The position numbers were made by a program, and so were the translations under genes. From positions 1 through 41,659 of the forward strand of contig JACPVJ010000011.1 of assembly GCA_016191785.1 (NCBI GenBank): a stretch of 41,659 nt of DNA. The letters are read 5' to 3'. Below, piece by piece: positions 1 through 8,980 of the stretch. The notes beneath the pieces are model-generated. The model worked only from the letters and a program-made list of their open reading frames with translations. It had not been told where the DNA came from and searched no databases. How positions within the stretch are numbered: position 1 is the stretch's first letter; every line of letters starts with the position of its first letter. The DNA comes from Myxococcales bacterium. GTDB lineage: Bacteria; Myxococcota_A; Polyangia; Polyangiales; Polyangiaceae.

Positions 1-1340
1 GCGTCGGAGGCACGCGAACGCCCGCGGAACCAGACCAGGAGCATGATCACGCTCAGGCCGAACAGCGCGGAGACGACCACCGACGCGATCGCGACCTTCA
101 GCTTCGAGGTCGGCGGCGCGCCGGGCGCCGGGGGCGGATACGCCGGCGGGTAGCCAGCGGCCGGTGACTGCTGCGCGGCGAACGACGGGTGGAGAGCGAA
201 GGACACCGAGCCTTCCGCCACCCCGGGTGCCGGCGGCAGCGGACGCACGAGCTGGGAGACCGTGGACCCTGTCACGCCCGAGCGCGATGCGTCGTAGCGC
301 GGGGGATCGTGGATCACCTGGGGCCCGGACTCTTCGTGCAGCGAGACGCGCACCGCGCTGGTGCTCTCCATCTCGCGCACTCGCGCCGCACGGATGGCCA
401 AGGTCTCGGCCGCCACCGACTGCACCCACTCGGCGACCTCGTAGGGCGAGGCCACGCCGACGGTGCGCTCGAGGGTGATCGCCAGCTCGCGCGCCGTGGA
501 CCAGCGTTCGGCCGGGTTCATCGCCAGGCCGCGCATCACCAGCGCGTCGACCTCCGGCGGGATCGCCGGGTTCAAGCTCGAGGGCGGAGGGAAGCCGCCC
601 GCCAGTACGGCGGCCAGCACCTGCCCCTCGTTCATGCCGTAGATCAGCCGCCGCCCCGCCCAGCCCTCCCACAGCACCGCCGCGGCGGCGTAGATGTCGG
701 TGCGGCGGTCGAGCTCGTCCCCCCGGATTTGCTCGGGCGCCATGTACGCGAGCTTGCCCTTGAGCTGCCCGTCGCGCGTGCTCTGCAAGCGACCGGCGGC
801 TTTCGCAACGCCGAAGTCGAGCACCCGGGCGACTCCGTCCGTACCCACCAGGATGTTCTGCGGTGACACGTCGCGGTGCACGATCCCCAAGGGGCGGCCA
901 TGCTCGTCGGTGGCCTCGTGTGCCGCGTGCAGGCCGTGCAAGGTGTTGACCAGGATGCTACCCAGAACCCGCGGCGCGATCGGCACGCCCTTGATGCGCG
1001 TCGCCTTGAGCAGATGCGAGAAGCTCTCGCCCTGCACGTAGTCGAGCACCAGGAAGACCTCGCCGTCGGCCGCGACCACGTCCAGCGTGCCCACCACGTT
1101 GGGGTGCTGGATGCGCGCGGCGAGCCGCGCCTCGTCCAGGAACATGCTGACGAACTCGGGATCCCGAGCCAGGTGGGGGTGCAGGCGCTTGATGGCGACC
1201 GTCTTCGAGAAGCCGACCGGGCCCAGCATGCGACCGAGGTGCACGGTCGCCATGCCGCCCGACGCGATCTCGTCGAACAGCGCGTAGCGCCCGAGCACTC
1301 GCTCGTTGCCTGTCGGTCCGGTCATCGGCTGCCCAGTCAT
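1..1340 (-). CDS. Ser/Thr protein kinase, C-terminus cut by window edge
   Basis: Eukaryotic-like Ser/Thr kinase; about 446 codons are visible and the reading frame is still open at base 1. Seen: Gly-rich loop around residues 26-36 (ASGGMATVHLG), ATP-binding Lys51 in AIKR, the catalytic loop HRDVSPQN with Asp157, DFG with Asp175, then MAPEQ. After the kinase domain comes a Pro/Ala-rich linker and a hydrophobic segment (VAIASVVVSALFGLSVIMLL) near residues 412-434, so it is likely a single-pass inner-membrane kinase with a cytoplasmic catalytic domain. The HRDVSPQN loop is typical of myxobacterial kinases. The start chosen is the first ATG, 7 bases after the stop of the upstream Cys-rich lipoprotein gene; a second in-frame ATG lies at 1325. 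Substrate unknown. The spacing suggests cotranscription with the lipoprotein gene. Confidence 0.93.
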   Translation of the reverse strand, partial: MTGQPMTGPTGNERVLGRYALFDEIASGGMATVHLGRMLGPVGFSKTVAIKRLHPHLARDPEFVSMFLDEARLAARIQHPNVVGTLDVVAADGEVFLVLDYVQGESFSHLLKATRIKGVPIAPRVLGSILVNTLHGLHAAHEATDEHGRPLGIVHRDVSPQNILVGTDGVARVLDFGVAKAAGRLQSTRDGQLKGKLAYMAPEQIRGDELDRRTDIYAAAAVLWEGWAGRRLIYGMNEGQVLAAVLAGGFPPPSSLNPAIPPEVDALVMRGLAMNPAERWSTARELAITLERTVGVASPYEVAEWVQSVAAETLAIRAARVREMESTSAVRVSLHEESGPQVIHDPPRYDASRSGVTGSTVSQLVRPLPPAPGVAEGSVSFALHPSFAAQQSPAAGYPPAYPPPAPGAPPTSKLKVAIASVVVSALFGLSVIMLLVWFRGRSRASD

Positions 1341-1347
1341 CTTGTCT

Positions 1348-3720
1348 TCAGCGAAGCTCGTTCGTCCACATGCACCGATAGGGTATCGCGTTGTGAGGCC
1401 ACGCCCAGGTGCTGAACGTGGGGTACTGGTCGGTGAAGGCCTTGTTCACGCCGGCCCACTTCACGACCCCCATCAAGAGGCCGCTGTTCGAGCCGTCGCC
1501 GATCTCGGCGTCACTGGTGAAGATCGCGGTGTTCGAGCCGTTGGGCAGCCCCTGGCGAATGGCCTCGATCAGATCGCGCTCGGAGGGCAGGTGCCCGCCG
1601 GCCTTGCGACAGGTGTCGACGGCCTCGGTGAGCTTGGCCGCCGGCGCGCGGTCGAAGCTGTCCAGCCACAGCTTGGCCCCCGAGCTGCCACCCAGCGCCA
1701 CGCTGAAACACCCTCCGGCGCACCCGCTCGCCGCCGGCCCGGCGTACTTGCTGTCCACCGGATAGTAGACGCAGCGATACGGATAGCTCTTGGTTCGATA
1801 GTCCCAGCTGAGGTCCGTGGGGTAGGCAAACGCGTGGGACGGTTCGGTCCCGGTCCACCGCTTGATCGCGATCAAGAAGCCCGTGCCGTTCCAGCCGGTC
1901 TGATCGCTCGACCACGTCCAGCCGCCCGATCCCGCCGGGAGCCCTTGGCTGATAAGCTCGCCCAGCTCGGTCGAGGTCGGCAGGTGGCCGCCGCGCGCGA
2001 CGCAGGTGTCGTGCGCCTCGACCCACGTCGCGGTCGGGGTGTCCTTGGTCTCGCTCGTGAGCCCGCCCAGAGACCCCACGAACGAATCGGTAACCGAGCC
2101 GGGGTGCGTGCCCGCGTCGTAGTTCGGTCCCGCACAGCGGAACGGCCGGAAGTCGGTCACGCTCCCCCAGCTCACCGCGTTGGCCCCAGCGGTGTATTGG
2201 AAGACCCAGGTCGCGTTGGCCTTCCAGCTGACCAGCGCGTCGTGGCTGTAGTGGACCTCGTCAGCGGTGTGTAGCCAGCTGTTGCTGCCCGGACCGATGC
2301 CCTGCTGAATCGCCTCGGCCAGTTGGATCGGGCGCGCGAGGTGACCGCGGTAGAACGCGCACTCCCAGATCGCCGCGCCCTTGGAGAGCGGCGCGCGGTC
2401 TTGCGCGTCCAGGTGGATGCGCTTCCCTTCGCCGTCGAGCCCGTAGCACGCCGAACCCACCTGCCCGAAGCAGTTGCCCCCGGTGTAAGACGTGGGCAGC
2501 GGCGGCGGGCACACGCAGCGATAGTTCAGGCTGCCGGTGTCCGCGCCGGTCGAGGTGTTGGCGTCGCTGAGCCGCACCCGCACGTGACTGGTGGCGTTGT
2601 ACGGCACGGCGGACCAGAGGAAGTTGGTGTGGGTGGTCTGACCCACGGTCGCCGACTGCGTGGCGCTGACCCGATAGAGCTCGCTCGCCGTGGGCAGCCG
2701 GCCCCCGATGCCCTCGCAGGTGGTCTTGGCCGCCGCGTAAGTGCTGGTCGCCCGCTCGAGCCCGTCCCAAGCGAAACCCCAGGGGTCGCTCAGGCTCTGG
2801 TTCAGCAGCGTCTTGCAGGCGATCACGCACTTGCCCGCGCTGCACTCCTGGTTCGTACCGCAGGCGTTTCCGCAGGCGCCGCAGTGGGAGCCGTGGGTGC
2901 TGGTGTCGACGCAGGCGCCGCTGCAATTGGTCTCGCCGCTGCCGCAGTTCAGCGTGCACTGGCCCTTGCTGCAGACCTCGCCCGCCTTGCACGCGTTGCC
3001 GCACGCGCCGCAGTTCTTGTCGTCGCTCTGCAGGTCTTCGCACAGCCCGCTGCACTCGGTCTGCCCGCCCGGGCAGGCGATCTTGCACTGCCCCGCGCTG
3101 CAGACCTTGCCCGGGTCGCACTTGGCGCCGCACTTCCCGCAGTGGTTCTGGTTCACCTGCGTGTCCACGCACGCGCCGTCACACAGGGTCTGGTCCGCGC
3201 CACACGAAGCCACGCAGCTTCCGCCCTGGCACTTCTTGCCGGTGCCGCAGTTGTTGTCGCAGGCGCCGCAGTGTTGATCGCTGGATTCGAGCTTCACGCA
3301 CGAGGCCCCGCACTGGGTCTGCCCGGCGCCGCACGAGGCCGCGCACTTGCCGCTGGAGCAGATCTCGGCCTGGGTGCAGAACGTCTCGCAAGCCCCGCAG
3401 TGTCCGGGGTCGGTGTCCAAGTCGACGCAAGCCCGGTCGCAGTCGCTGCGACCGCCCGAGCACGCGCTCGCGCAGCTGCCGTTGTCGCACACCTCGGAAG
3501 CGGAGCATGCCGCGTCACACGCCCCGCAGTGCGCCGGGTTTTGAGCGGTCTGAACGCAGGTGTCGCCGCACGCCGTCTGACCGCTCGGGCAGCTGGTGCC
3601 GCCCCCCTCGCCGCCCTCGGTGAAGTGATCCAGTGACGAGCCGAACACCGAGCACGCGCCCGCCAGCGCGACCGCCAGAAGCGTGCAGACCGCAGGAAAT
3701 CGCAAGGAAGCAGCCGACAT
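1348..3720 (-). CDS. Cys-rich repeat lipoprotein with DUF1566-like modules (copy A)
   Basis: 790 residues. Signal peptide with a Cys after LAGA near residue 23, so probably a lipoprotein. Residues about 40-310 hold six repeats of about 42 residues of the form C-x4-5-C-x3-C-V-x8-HCGAC-x3-C-x5-C-x4-C, the Stig1-like pattern often mis-called tryptophan synthase in myxobacteria. The remaining two thirds contain four modules built around GGRLPTASEL, HLARPIQLAEAI, GGHLPTSTEL and GGHLPSERDL, each followed by a Trp-containing stretch and a YRC motif. This resembles DUF1566/C-type-lectin-like folds. It ends in WTNELR exactly like its neighbour 3792-6131, so the two are paralogues. A promoter-like CTATCCT lies 11 bases before the start. 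Likely role: surface recognition or adhesion (inference). Confidence 0.9.
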   Translation of the reverse strand: MSAASLRFPAVCTLLAVALAGACSVFGSSLDHFTEGGEGGGTSCPSGQTACGDTCVQTAQNPAHCGACDAACSASEVCDNGSCASACSGGRSDCDRACVDLDTDPGHCGACETFCTQAEICSSGKCAASCGAGQTQCGASCVKLESSDQHCGACDNNCGTGKKCQGGSCVASCGADQTLCDGACVDTQVNQNHCGKCGAKCDPGKVCSAGQCKIACPGGQTECSGLCEDLQSDDKNCGACGNACKAGEVCSKGQCTLNCGSGETNCSGACVDTSTHGSHCGACGNACGTNQECSAGKCVIACKTLLNQSLSDPWGFAWDGLERATSTYAAAKTTCEGIGGRLPTASELYRVSATQSATVGQTTHTNFLWSAVPYNATSHVRVRLSDANTSTGADTGSLNYRCVCPPPLPTSYTGGNCFGQVGSACYGLDGEGKRIHLDAQDRAPLSKGAAIWECAFYRGHLARPIQLAEAIQQGIGPGSNSWLHTADEVHYSHDALVSWKANATWVFQYTAGANAVSWGSVTDFRPFRCAGPNYDAGTHPGSVTDSFVGSLGGLTSETKDTPTATWVEAHDTCVARGGHLPTSTELGELISQGLPAGSGGWTWSSDQTGWNGTGFLIAIKRWTGTEPSHAFAYPTDLSWDYRTKSYPYRCVYYPVDSKYAGPAASGCAGGCFSVALGGSSGAKLWLDSFDRAPAAKLTEAVDTCRKAGGHLPSERDLIEAIRQGLPNGSNTAIFTSDAEIGDGSNSGLLMGVVKWAGVNKAFTDQYPTFSTWAWPHNAIPYRCMWTNELR

Positions 3721-3731
3721 CAGCGGCGTTC

Positions 3732-3738
3732 AGGATAG
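3732..3738 (-). promoter_or_regulatory. -10-like CTATCCT before Cys-rich copy A
   Basis: CTATCCT ends 11 bases before the ATG at 3720, in the 71-base gap between the two paralogues, so copy A may have its own promoter in addition to readthrough from copy B. Confidence 0.4.
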
Positions 3739-3791
3739 CATCGGACCCGCTGGCGCGGCCGCATTCGAGCCGGGGTGTGTAGGCCCGAGTG

Positions 3792-6131
3792 CTACCTGAG
3801 CTCGTTCGTCCAGAAACAGCGATAGGGGAGCGCAGACGCCGGATCGGCGACCGACGACGACGTGCCGAACACGTCGGCGAAGGTCGGTGCGGTCCCGGTC
3901 CAGCGCACGGTGGTCGCGCGCAGCTGGTAGCCCGTGTACGGGCTCGCAAGGTACTGCGTGAAGTCGCCGGCCCAGACGTACTTGTTCGACCCGCCGCCGA
4001 GCCCGGCGCGGATCCCTTCGAGCAGCTCACGCGTCGAGGCCAGGTGCCCCGCGTTCTTGCGACAGGTGTCGATGGCGGCTTGCAGGCTGGCTGCTGGGCG
4101 ATCGGCCGCGTCGAACCAGAGCTTCGCGCCCGCGCTGCCCGGCAGCGCGATCTCAGCGCAGGTGCCCGAGCACGCGCCGCTCGCGGGACCGGTGAAGCTC
4201 GCGTCGATGGGATAGTACGTGCAGCGGTACGCCGAGGTCGTGGTCTTGGCTTGCGCCGTCAGATCTGCGCCGCTCGCGTAGCTGGGCGCCGCGCTGCCCG
4301 TCCATTTCAGCGCCGACGCCGTCGCCGCGCTGAGGACGATGCTGCTGGTGTCCGCGCCCCAGAGCCAGGCGCCGCTGCCGCCCGATAGCCCGCGGGCCAC
4401 CAGCTCCGCGAGCTCTGCCGTGGTGGGTACGTGCCCCCCCTTCGCGAAGCACGCGCTCGCGGCGGCCGCCCAACCCAGCGCCGCGCTGTCTTTGGTCTCG
4501 CTCTTAGCGCCGCTGCCGGCCGGCACCCACTCGCCCACGATGCTCGCCGGGTGCGTGCCGGCCTGGCTCGAGCCGACGCAACGGAACGGGCGAAGCGCGG
4601 TGGTCGCGCTGGAGGTGACCGCGGTCGCCAGGGCGAACACCTTGGGATCTTGCCAGCGTAAGATCAGGTCGGAGTCGTTGCGGGTGTCGTCGGCGGTGTG
4701 AAGGTAGGCGTTGCTGCCGGCGCCGACCCCTTTGGCGATGGCCTCGGTCACGCGCACCGGGGTGGCCAGGTGACCCTGATAGAACCCGCACTCCCAGATC
4801 GCCGAGCCCTTGGGCAGCGCGGGCCGATCGGCAAGATCGATGTTGTGCTTCTTGCCCTCACCGTCGAGCCCGAAGCAGCCCTGAGCTGCCGGGCCGTTGC
4901 AGGCCTTGCCGGTGAACGCCGTCGGCGCCGGCGGCGGGCACACGCAGCGATAGTTCGAGCTGGTGGTGGCCGCAGAGCTGGCGGTGCTGCCGTTGCTGAG
5001 CCGCAGCCGGATCCGCTCGGCCGGGCCGTTCGGGGTCAGCGACCACAAGTAGTTGGTGTGGACGGTCTGCCCCACCGTCGCCGACTGGGTGGCGCCCACG
5101 CGGTACAGCTCGCTGGCCGTGGGCAGGCGCCCCGCGAAACCCGAGCACGTCTGGGTGGCGGTGGCGTGCGCGGCCGCGGCGCGCTCGAGACCGTCCCACG
5201 AGTAGCCCCACGGATCGGTGATCGGCGAGTTGAGCTTGGTCTTGCACGCGACCACGCACTTCTCGGCGCTGCACTCCTGATCGGTGCCACAGGCGGTGCC
5301 GCAGGCCCCACAGTGGGCCGCGTTCGAGCCGAGATCGACGCACGACCCGCTGCAGTTGGTCTCGCCGGGGGCGCAGTCGAGCGTGCACTTGCCGACGCTG
5401 CACGCCTCGCTGCCGACGCACGCCTTGCCACAGGCGCCGCAGTTCTTGCTGTCGCTCTCCAGGCTCTTGCACAATCCTCCGCACTCGACCTGCCCGCCGG
5501 GGCAGGCGATCTTGCACTGGCCCGCGCTGCACGCCTCTCCGGCCTTGCAGGCCGAGCCACACGCGCCACAGTGGTTCTGGTTGGTCTGGGTGTCCACGCA
5601 CGCGCCCGCGCACTCTTTCTGGGTGCCGGTGCAGCTGATCACGCATTTTCCGGCCTGACACGCCTCGCCCGGAGCGCAGGTCGCGCCGCACTTCCCACAG
5701 TGTTGGCTGTCGGTATCGAGATCGACGCACGACGACCCACAGGCGGTCTGCCCCGGAAAGCACGACACCGCGCAGCCGCCCTTCGCGCAGCTCTCGCCCA
5801 CGTTGCAGGCGGTGGCGCAGTCCCCGCAGTGCAGCGGGTCCTTGTCCAGATCGACGCAGGCCGAGTCGCAGTTGGTCTTGCCCGACGAGCAACTGTCGGA
5901 ACAGGCGCTGAGGTCACACACTTGCCCGCCCGGGCACGCCGAACCGCAGGCGCCGCAGTGCGCGGGGTTCGAGCTCGTGTCGACGCACTCCTCCCCGCAG
6001 CGCTCGAGCCCAGTCGGGCACTGGCTGGCCCCGCCACCGCCTTCGGTGAAGTGCTCGAGATCCGAGCCGAGCACCGAACAGGCGAGCGCACCGAGCCCGA
6101 GCGCGAGGGCAATCAGGCGTCTCGAGCTCAT
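3792..6131 (-). CDS. Cys-rich repeat lipoprotein with DUF1566-like modules (copy B)
   Basis: 779 residues, paralogue of the next gene downstream (1348-3720) over its whole length, sharing the HFTEGG post-signal motif, six Stig1-like Cys repeats, the ITDPWG(Y/F)xWDGLERA segment, four lectin-like modules and the terminal WTNELR. The signal peptide ends at a Cys after LGALA (residue 18), so it is probably a lipoprotein. The start is the ATG that overlaps the TGA of the FG-GAP gene by four bases (ATGA), which indicates translational coupling; the frame stays open far upstream but that part is antisense-type noise inside the FG-GAP gene. The pair probably arose by tandem duplication. Function unknown; a secreted or surface-anchored binding protein is the best inference. 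Confidence 0.9.
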   Translation of the reverse strand: MSSRRLIALALGLGALACSVLGSDLEHFTEGGGGASQCPTGLERCGEECVDTSSNPAHCGACGSACPGGQVCDLSACSDSCSSGKTNCDSACVDLDKDPLHCGDCATACNVGESCAKGGCAVSCFPGQTACGSSCVDLDTDSQHCGKCGATCAPGEACQAGKCVISCTGTQKECAGACVDTQTNQNHCGACGSACKAGEACSAGQCKIACPGGQVECGGLCKSLESDSKNCGACGKACVGSEACSVGKCTLDCAPGETNCSGSCVDLGSNAAHCGACGTACGTDQECSAEKCVVACKTKLNSPITDPWGYSWDGLERAAAAHATATQTCSGFAGRLPTASELYRVGATQSATVGQTVHTNYLWSLTPNGPAERIRLRLSNGSTASSAATTSSNYRCVCPPPAPTAFTGKACNGPAAQGCFGLDGEGKKHNIDLADRPALPKGSAIWECGFYQGHLATPVRVTEAIAKGVGAGSNAYLHTADDTRNDSDLILRWQDPKVFALATAVTSSATTALRPFRCVGSSQAGTHPASIVGEWVPAGSGAKSETKDSAALGWAAAASACFAKGGHVPTTAELAELVARGLSGGSGAWLWGADTSSIVLSAATASALKWTGSAAPSYASGADLTAQAKTTTSAYRCTYYPIDASFTGPASGACSGTCAEIALPGSAGAKLWFDAADRPAASLQAAIDTCRKNAGHLASTRELLEGIRAGLGGGSNKYVWAGDFTQYLASPYTGYQLRATTVRWTGTAPTFADVFGTSSSVADPASALPYRCFWTNELR

Positions 6132-7957
6132 TGGCTCGGCTGCCCCATCCGCAGCCGTCCGCCCCGGGCGGTGGGCCAGAGCAGACACTTGGTGCCCGAA
6201 CCCGGCACCTTGAAGATGTCCATGCCGTGCTCGAAGGTCTGCACGAACACCTCGAGCACGCCATCCCCGTCGAGATCGCCCACCGCCGGCGCCGCCGGAG
6301 CGCCGTTGCCATTGCCATTGTGGCCGGGGTTGGGCAGCTTCACGTCGTGGAGCAACGCGCCGTCCTGCGCCAAGATCACCAGGTGCCCGGAGTCGGTCGT
6401 GTCGGGGTCGCCGAAGGTCGAGAACAGGACCTCCGGCGAGCCGTCTTGGTTCAGATCGGCGACGATCGGCTCCGAGGCGTACATGATGGCCTTGCCGAAC
6501 AGGTAGTTGAACTTCCAGAGCTGCTTGCCGCCGGCGTCGAAGGCGTACATGTGGCCGTCGTTCAGTGAGACGATGACCTCTGGCTTCTTGTCCCCCTGAA
6601 GGTCGATGGTCGCCGGCGCCGGCACGCCCCCCGGAGGGTAGTAGCCGCTGACCGAGATGGGTTTGCCGCCGCGCGGCAGCGCTTCCCAGCCGGGCTTGCG
6701 CATCGCCGAGCGACTGCCGTCGCCGTAGATGCCCTCGAGCGCCATCACCGCGTAGGCCTGGGTCTCGTAGGGCTCGTTCTTCTCCACGTTCGGCACGCCG
6801 ACGACCTCGTTCTTCCCGTCTTGGTCGAGGTCGACCACGTTCGGCGGCGAGGCCGTCCACTGCAGCCACTCCGCCCAGCTCGGGTGTGGCCACTGCCCGG
6901 TGTGGTCGTGATAGTGGTCCGACTCGACCTTCGGATCGGCCCAGCGGATGAACTGGCCCCAGGTCAGGCGCTGGTTCGCGTACTTGCTGTCGCGGTTCTT
7001 GAACCAGGGCGCCGAGTCGATGGCCACGCCGTCGTGATCGAAGGCCTGGATGTGGTGGTTGTCGTAGGTCGCCAGGATCTCGAGCGCGGGGTCGTCGTCG
7101 ATGTTGCCGATGCCGACGTTGAGCCCGTAGCAGCCGTAGCCGCTGTGACCCATGCCGTTGCGGTCGGCGTCGTTCCCCGTGCCGGTCTTGTTGTTGTAGC
7201 GGGGCCATGCCTGCCACGACGCCCCCGCGGGTTGATACAGCTTGCCGTCGGGTGAGTACACGAAGACCTGGGCCCCGCCGTTCTTCGTGCTCGCGGTCTG
7301 GGTGGTGGTGGCCACCACCTCGATCTTGCCGTCGCCGTTCAGATCGGCGGCGGCGAGCCCGCGCACCTCGGGCGCGTTGCCGGCGGTGGTGGTGTCCGCA
7401 GGCCAACCGGCTTTCATCGCCAGCTTTCCGGCCTTCCACTCGTAGGCGATGACGTTCTTCCCGTTACCGACCACGATCTCGGTCGTGCCGTCGCCGTCGA
7501 GATCCGCCACCACGTGGGGCGCGTAAACGCGCCCGCTGCCGTCTTTGGCGCTCGACACCAGCGTGCCCTGGCTGTCGTAGACGAAGAGCGAATAGTAGGC
7601 GGCGACGAGCTCGTTCTTGCCGTCTTTGTCCAGATCCACGACCAGCGGCGAGGCGAACCAGCTGGTCTCGCCCTTGAGGTTCTTCCACAGCGTGGGCGCC
7701 TGCACCGGACCCGCGCTCGTGCCTTTCTCGCAGGTCGGGTTGGTCGCGCCGCCGGTGTTGCCCGTGCCCCCACCGCCGGCGTTGCCGCTGCCACCACCGC
7801 CGGCCATGCCGCCGCCGCCCGAGCTGCCGCCGGTGCCGCCGCCGCCGGTGCCGCTGCCGCCGGTGCCCGACCCGCCGGTCGAGTCGTCGCCGCCGCACGC
7901 GGCCAGCGCCCCGAGAGCCATCGCCACCGCCAACCCAAACCAAGCGCCACGTCTCAT
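6128..7957 (-). CDS. FG-GAP/VCBS repeat lipoprotein
   Basis: 609 residues. Lipoprotein signal with lipobox LAAC followed by a Gly/Ser/Thr spacer of about 50 residues. The body is a run of about eight FG-GAP-like repeats with calcium-binding-type loops: DLDKDGKNE, DLDGDGTTE, DLNGDGKIE, NIDDDPALE, DLDQDGKNE, DLQGDKKPE, DLNQDGSPE and DLDGDGVLE, consistent with a beta-propeller like integrin alpha subunits. A GAGGGAA Shine-Dalgarno-like stretch lies just before the ATG. It is first gene of an apparent operon: its stop overlaps the start of Cys-rich copy B by four bases. Propeller plus Cys-rich/lectin-like partners suggests an outer-surface complex for binding polymers or prey, which is inference. 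Confidence 0.92.
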   Translation of the reverse strand: MRRGAWFGLAVAMALGALAACGGDDSTGGSGTGGSGTGGGGTGGSSGGGGMAGGGGSGNAGGGGTGNTGGATNPTCEKGTSAGPVQAPTLWKNLKGETSWFASPLVVDLDKDGKNELVAAYYSLFVYDSQGTLVSSAKDGSGRVYAPHVVADLDGDGTTEIVVGNGKNVIAYEWKAGKLAMKAGWPADTTTAGNAPEVRGLAAADLNGDGKIEVVATTTQTASTKNGGAQVFVYSPDGKLYQPAGASWQAWPRYNNKTGTGNDADRNGMGHSGYGCYGLNVGIGNIDDDPALEILATYDNHHIQAFDHDGVAIDSAPWFKNRDSKYANQRLTWGQFIRWADPKVESDHYHDHTGQWPHPSWAEWLQWTASPPNVVDLDQDGKNEVVGVPNVEKNEPYETQAYAVMALEGIYGDGSRSAMRKPGWEALPRGGKPISVSGYYPPGGVPAPATIDLQGDKKPEVIVSLNDGHMYAFDAGGKQLWKFNYLFGKAIMYASEPIVADLNQDGSPEVLFSTFGDPDTTDSGHLVILAQDGALLHDVKLPNPGHNGNGNGAPAAPAVGDLDGDGVLEVFVQTFEHGMDIFKVPGSGTKCLLWPTARGGRLRMGQPSQ

Positions 7958-8008
7958 GGTTCCCTCACTCCGCCGTCGGCAATCGTTCCAGAGGTGCTTG
8001 CACCGAGC

Positions 8009-8845
8009 CTATTTCGGCGGCTCGCCACAGTTGGTGAACTCCAGGCTGGTGTCGATCCGGAAATGGGACTCGTCGGTGTGGCGCTCGGCCTGGAACACGT
8101 CGAGCGCGTAGGTCTTGCCCTTCTCGAGGCCCAGCTTCGCGGCGTCGGCGTCCAGATTCACGCTACCGCTCTGGGAAGGATGCACGCCGCCCAGATCGAT
8201 CGCGAGCTTTCCGTTGATGAAGGTCCAGAGGTCGTCGTCCCCGGTGAAGTTGAAGACCTCGCCGCCCTTGTAGATGAACTCGGTGTGGAGCTCGAAGGTG
8301 AAGTGGTAGTTGTGGGGGTTGCCCTCGTTGCCGAAACCCTGACCGTCGATCGGGAAGAACGCGCCGTTGTCGTAGGTGTAGACGTTGCCGTTCTTGGTCA
8401 GGCTGAAGGTGAACGGGAACGCCTGATTCGTCCCCGCGACGTCGCGGTACCACTGATCGAAGTTCGCTTTGGTGGTGGTGTACTGATGGGCCTGATCGAC
8501 GTAGACCGGCTTGTCGTCACTGCCCAGCGTCGCCTGGACGATGCCGGTCTCGCCGTTGCCGGTGAAGTCCTCGAAGTCCGGGTGGCTCACCGCGAAATCG
8601 CGGACCGTGCCGGTGAGCTTCAGCCCGCAGCCACCGCTCCCGCCGCTGCCGCTGGCCGCCGAGCCGCCACCGCCGCCGGTGCCGCTGCCCCCGACGTTGA
8701 TGCCGCCGCCGCCGCCGCTGCCCGTGGCGCCGCTGCCGCCCGAACCCACCGCGCCCCCGGTGCCCCCGGCGGTCCCACCGTCGTCGTCGCCGCCGCACCC
8801 CACCAGAACGACGAGAGCAAGCGCTGAGTACCAGAACGGACGCAT
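8009..8845 (-). CDS. Fibro-slime domain lipoprotein
   Basis: 278 residues from the chosen start. A canonical lipobox (VLVGC) is followed by a Gly/Thr/Ser spacer and then, from about residue 70, a fibro-slime domain: TGTVRDF, a DFxD region, FDQWYRDV, FTFSLTKNGN, GDDDLWTFINGKLAIDLGG and FQAERHTDESHFRI. That block (framework of a PA14-like sugar-binding beta sandwich) is the signature of fibro-slime proteins known from Dictyostelium and myxobacteria. The start at 8845 is favoured over an ATG further upstream because GGGAGG lies 5 bases before it and the signal peptide begins directly there. Probably anchored in a membrane and facing outward; ligand unknown. Confidence 0.92.
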   Translation of the reverse strand: MRPFWYSALALVVLVGCGGDDDGGTAGGTGGAVGSGGSGATGSGGGGGINVGGSGTGGGGGSAASGSGGSGGCGLKLTGTVRDFAVSHPDFEDFTGNGETGIVQATLGSDDKPVYVDQAHQYTTTKANFDQWYRDVAGTNQAFPFTFSLTKNGNVYTYDNGAFFPIDGQGFGNEGNPHNYHFTFELHTEFIYKGGEVFNFTGDDDLWTFINGKLAIDLGGVHPSQSGSVNLDADAAKLGLEKGKTYALDVFQAERHTDESHFRIDTSLEFTNCGEPPK

Positions 8846-8850
8846 CCGAG

Positions 8851-8856
8851 CCTCCC
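8851..8856 (-). promoter_or_regulatory. Shine-Dalgarno deciding the fibro-slime start
   Basis: GGGAGG on the minus strand, 5 bases before the ATG at 8845. It supports that start over the longer open frame. Confidence 0.7.
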
Positions 8857-8967
8857 GGGAAGTGAAGCCAGCCGCCTCGGATTGAACCATGCGCGCTCCG
8901 CAGGGGCAAACACCCACCTACCGAGCACACAGGCACACACACCGCGGGGCGGCGCCAAGGAACGGGA

Positions 8968-8974
8968 GTACTCT
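8968..8974 (+). promoter_or_regulatory. -10-like GTACTCT before the methyltransferase
   Basis: GTACTCT ends 6 bases before the ATG at 8981 and matches the recurring [C/G]TAnnCT motif of this window. If it is a -10 element, transcription would begin at or next to the start codon. Confidence 0.4.
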
Positions 8975-8980
8975 CGCGCC

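Noticed and set aside
2822..3600. Cys-rich repeats as DNA-level direct repeats or recombination sites
   Set aside because: Similarity is at the protein level with diverged codons, so this is an old internal duplication of a domain.
1306..3636. Long plus-strand reading frames opposite the Cys-rich lipoprotein copy A
   Set aside because: They mirror the minus-strand genes with Cys repeats and show Arg/Ala/Gly-rich low-information translations typical of high-GC antisense frames.
6132..7439. Upstream extension of Cys-rich copy B through the FG-GAP gene
   Set aside because: The extension is out of frame with a clear FG-GAP protein; the lipoprotein signal and the ATGA overlap place the start at 6131.
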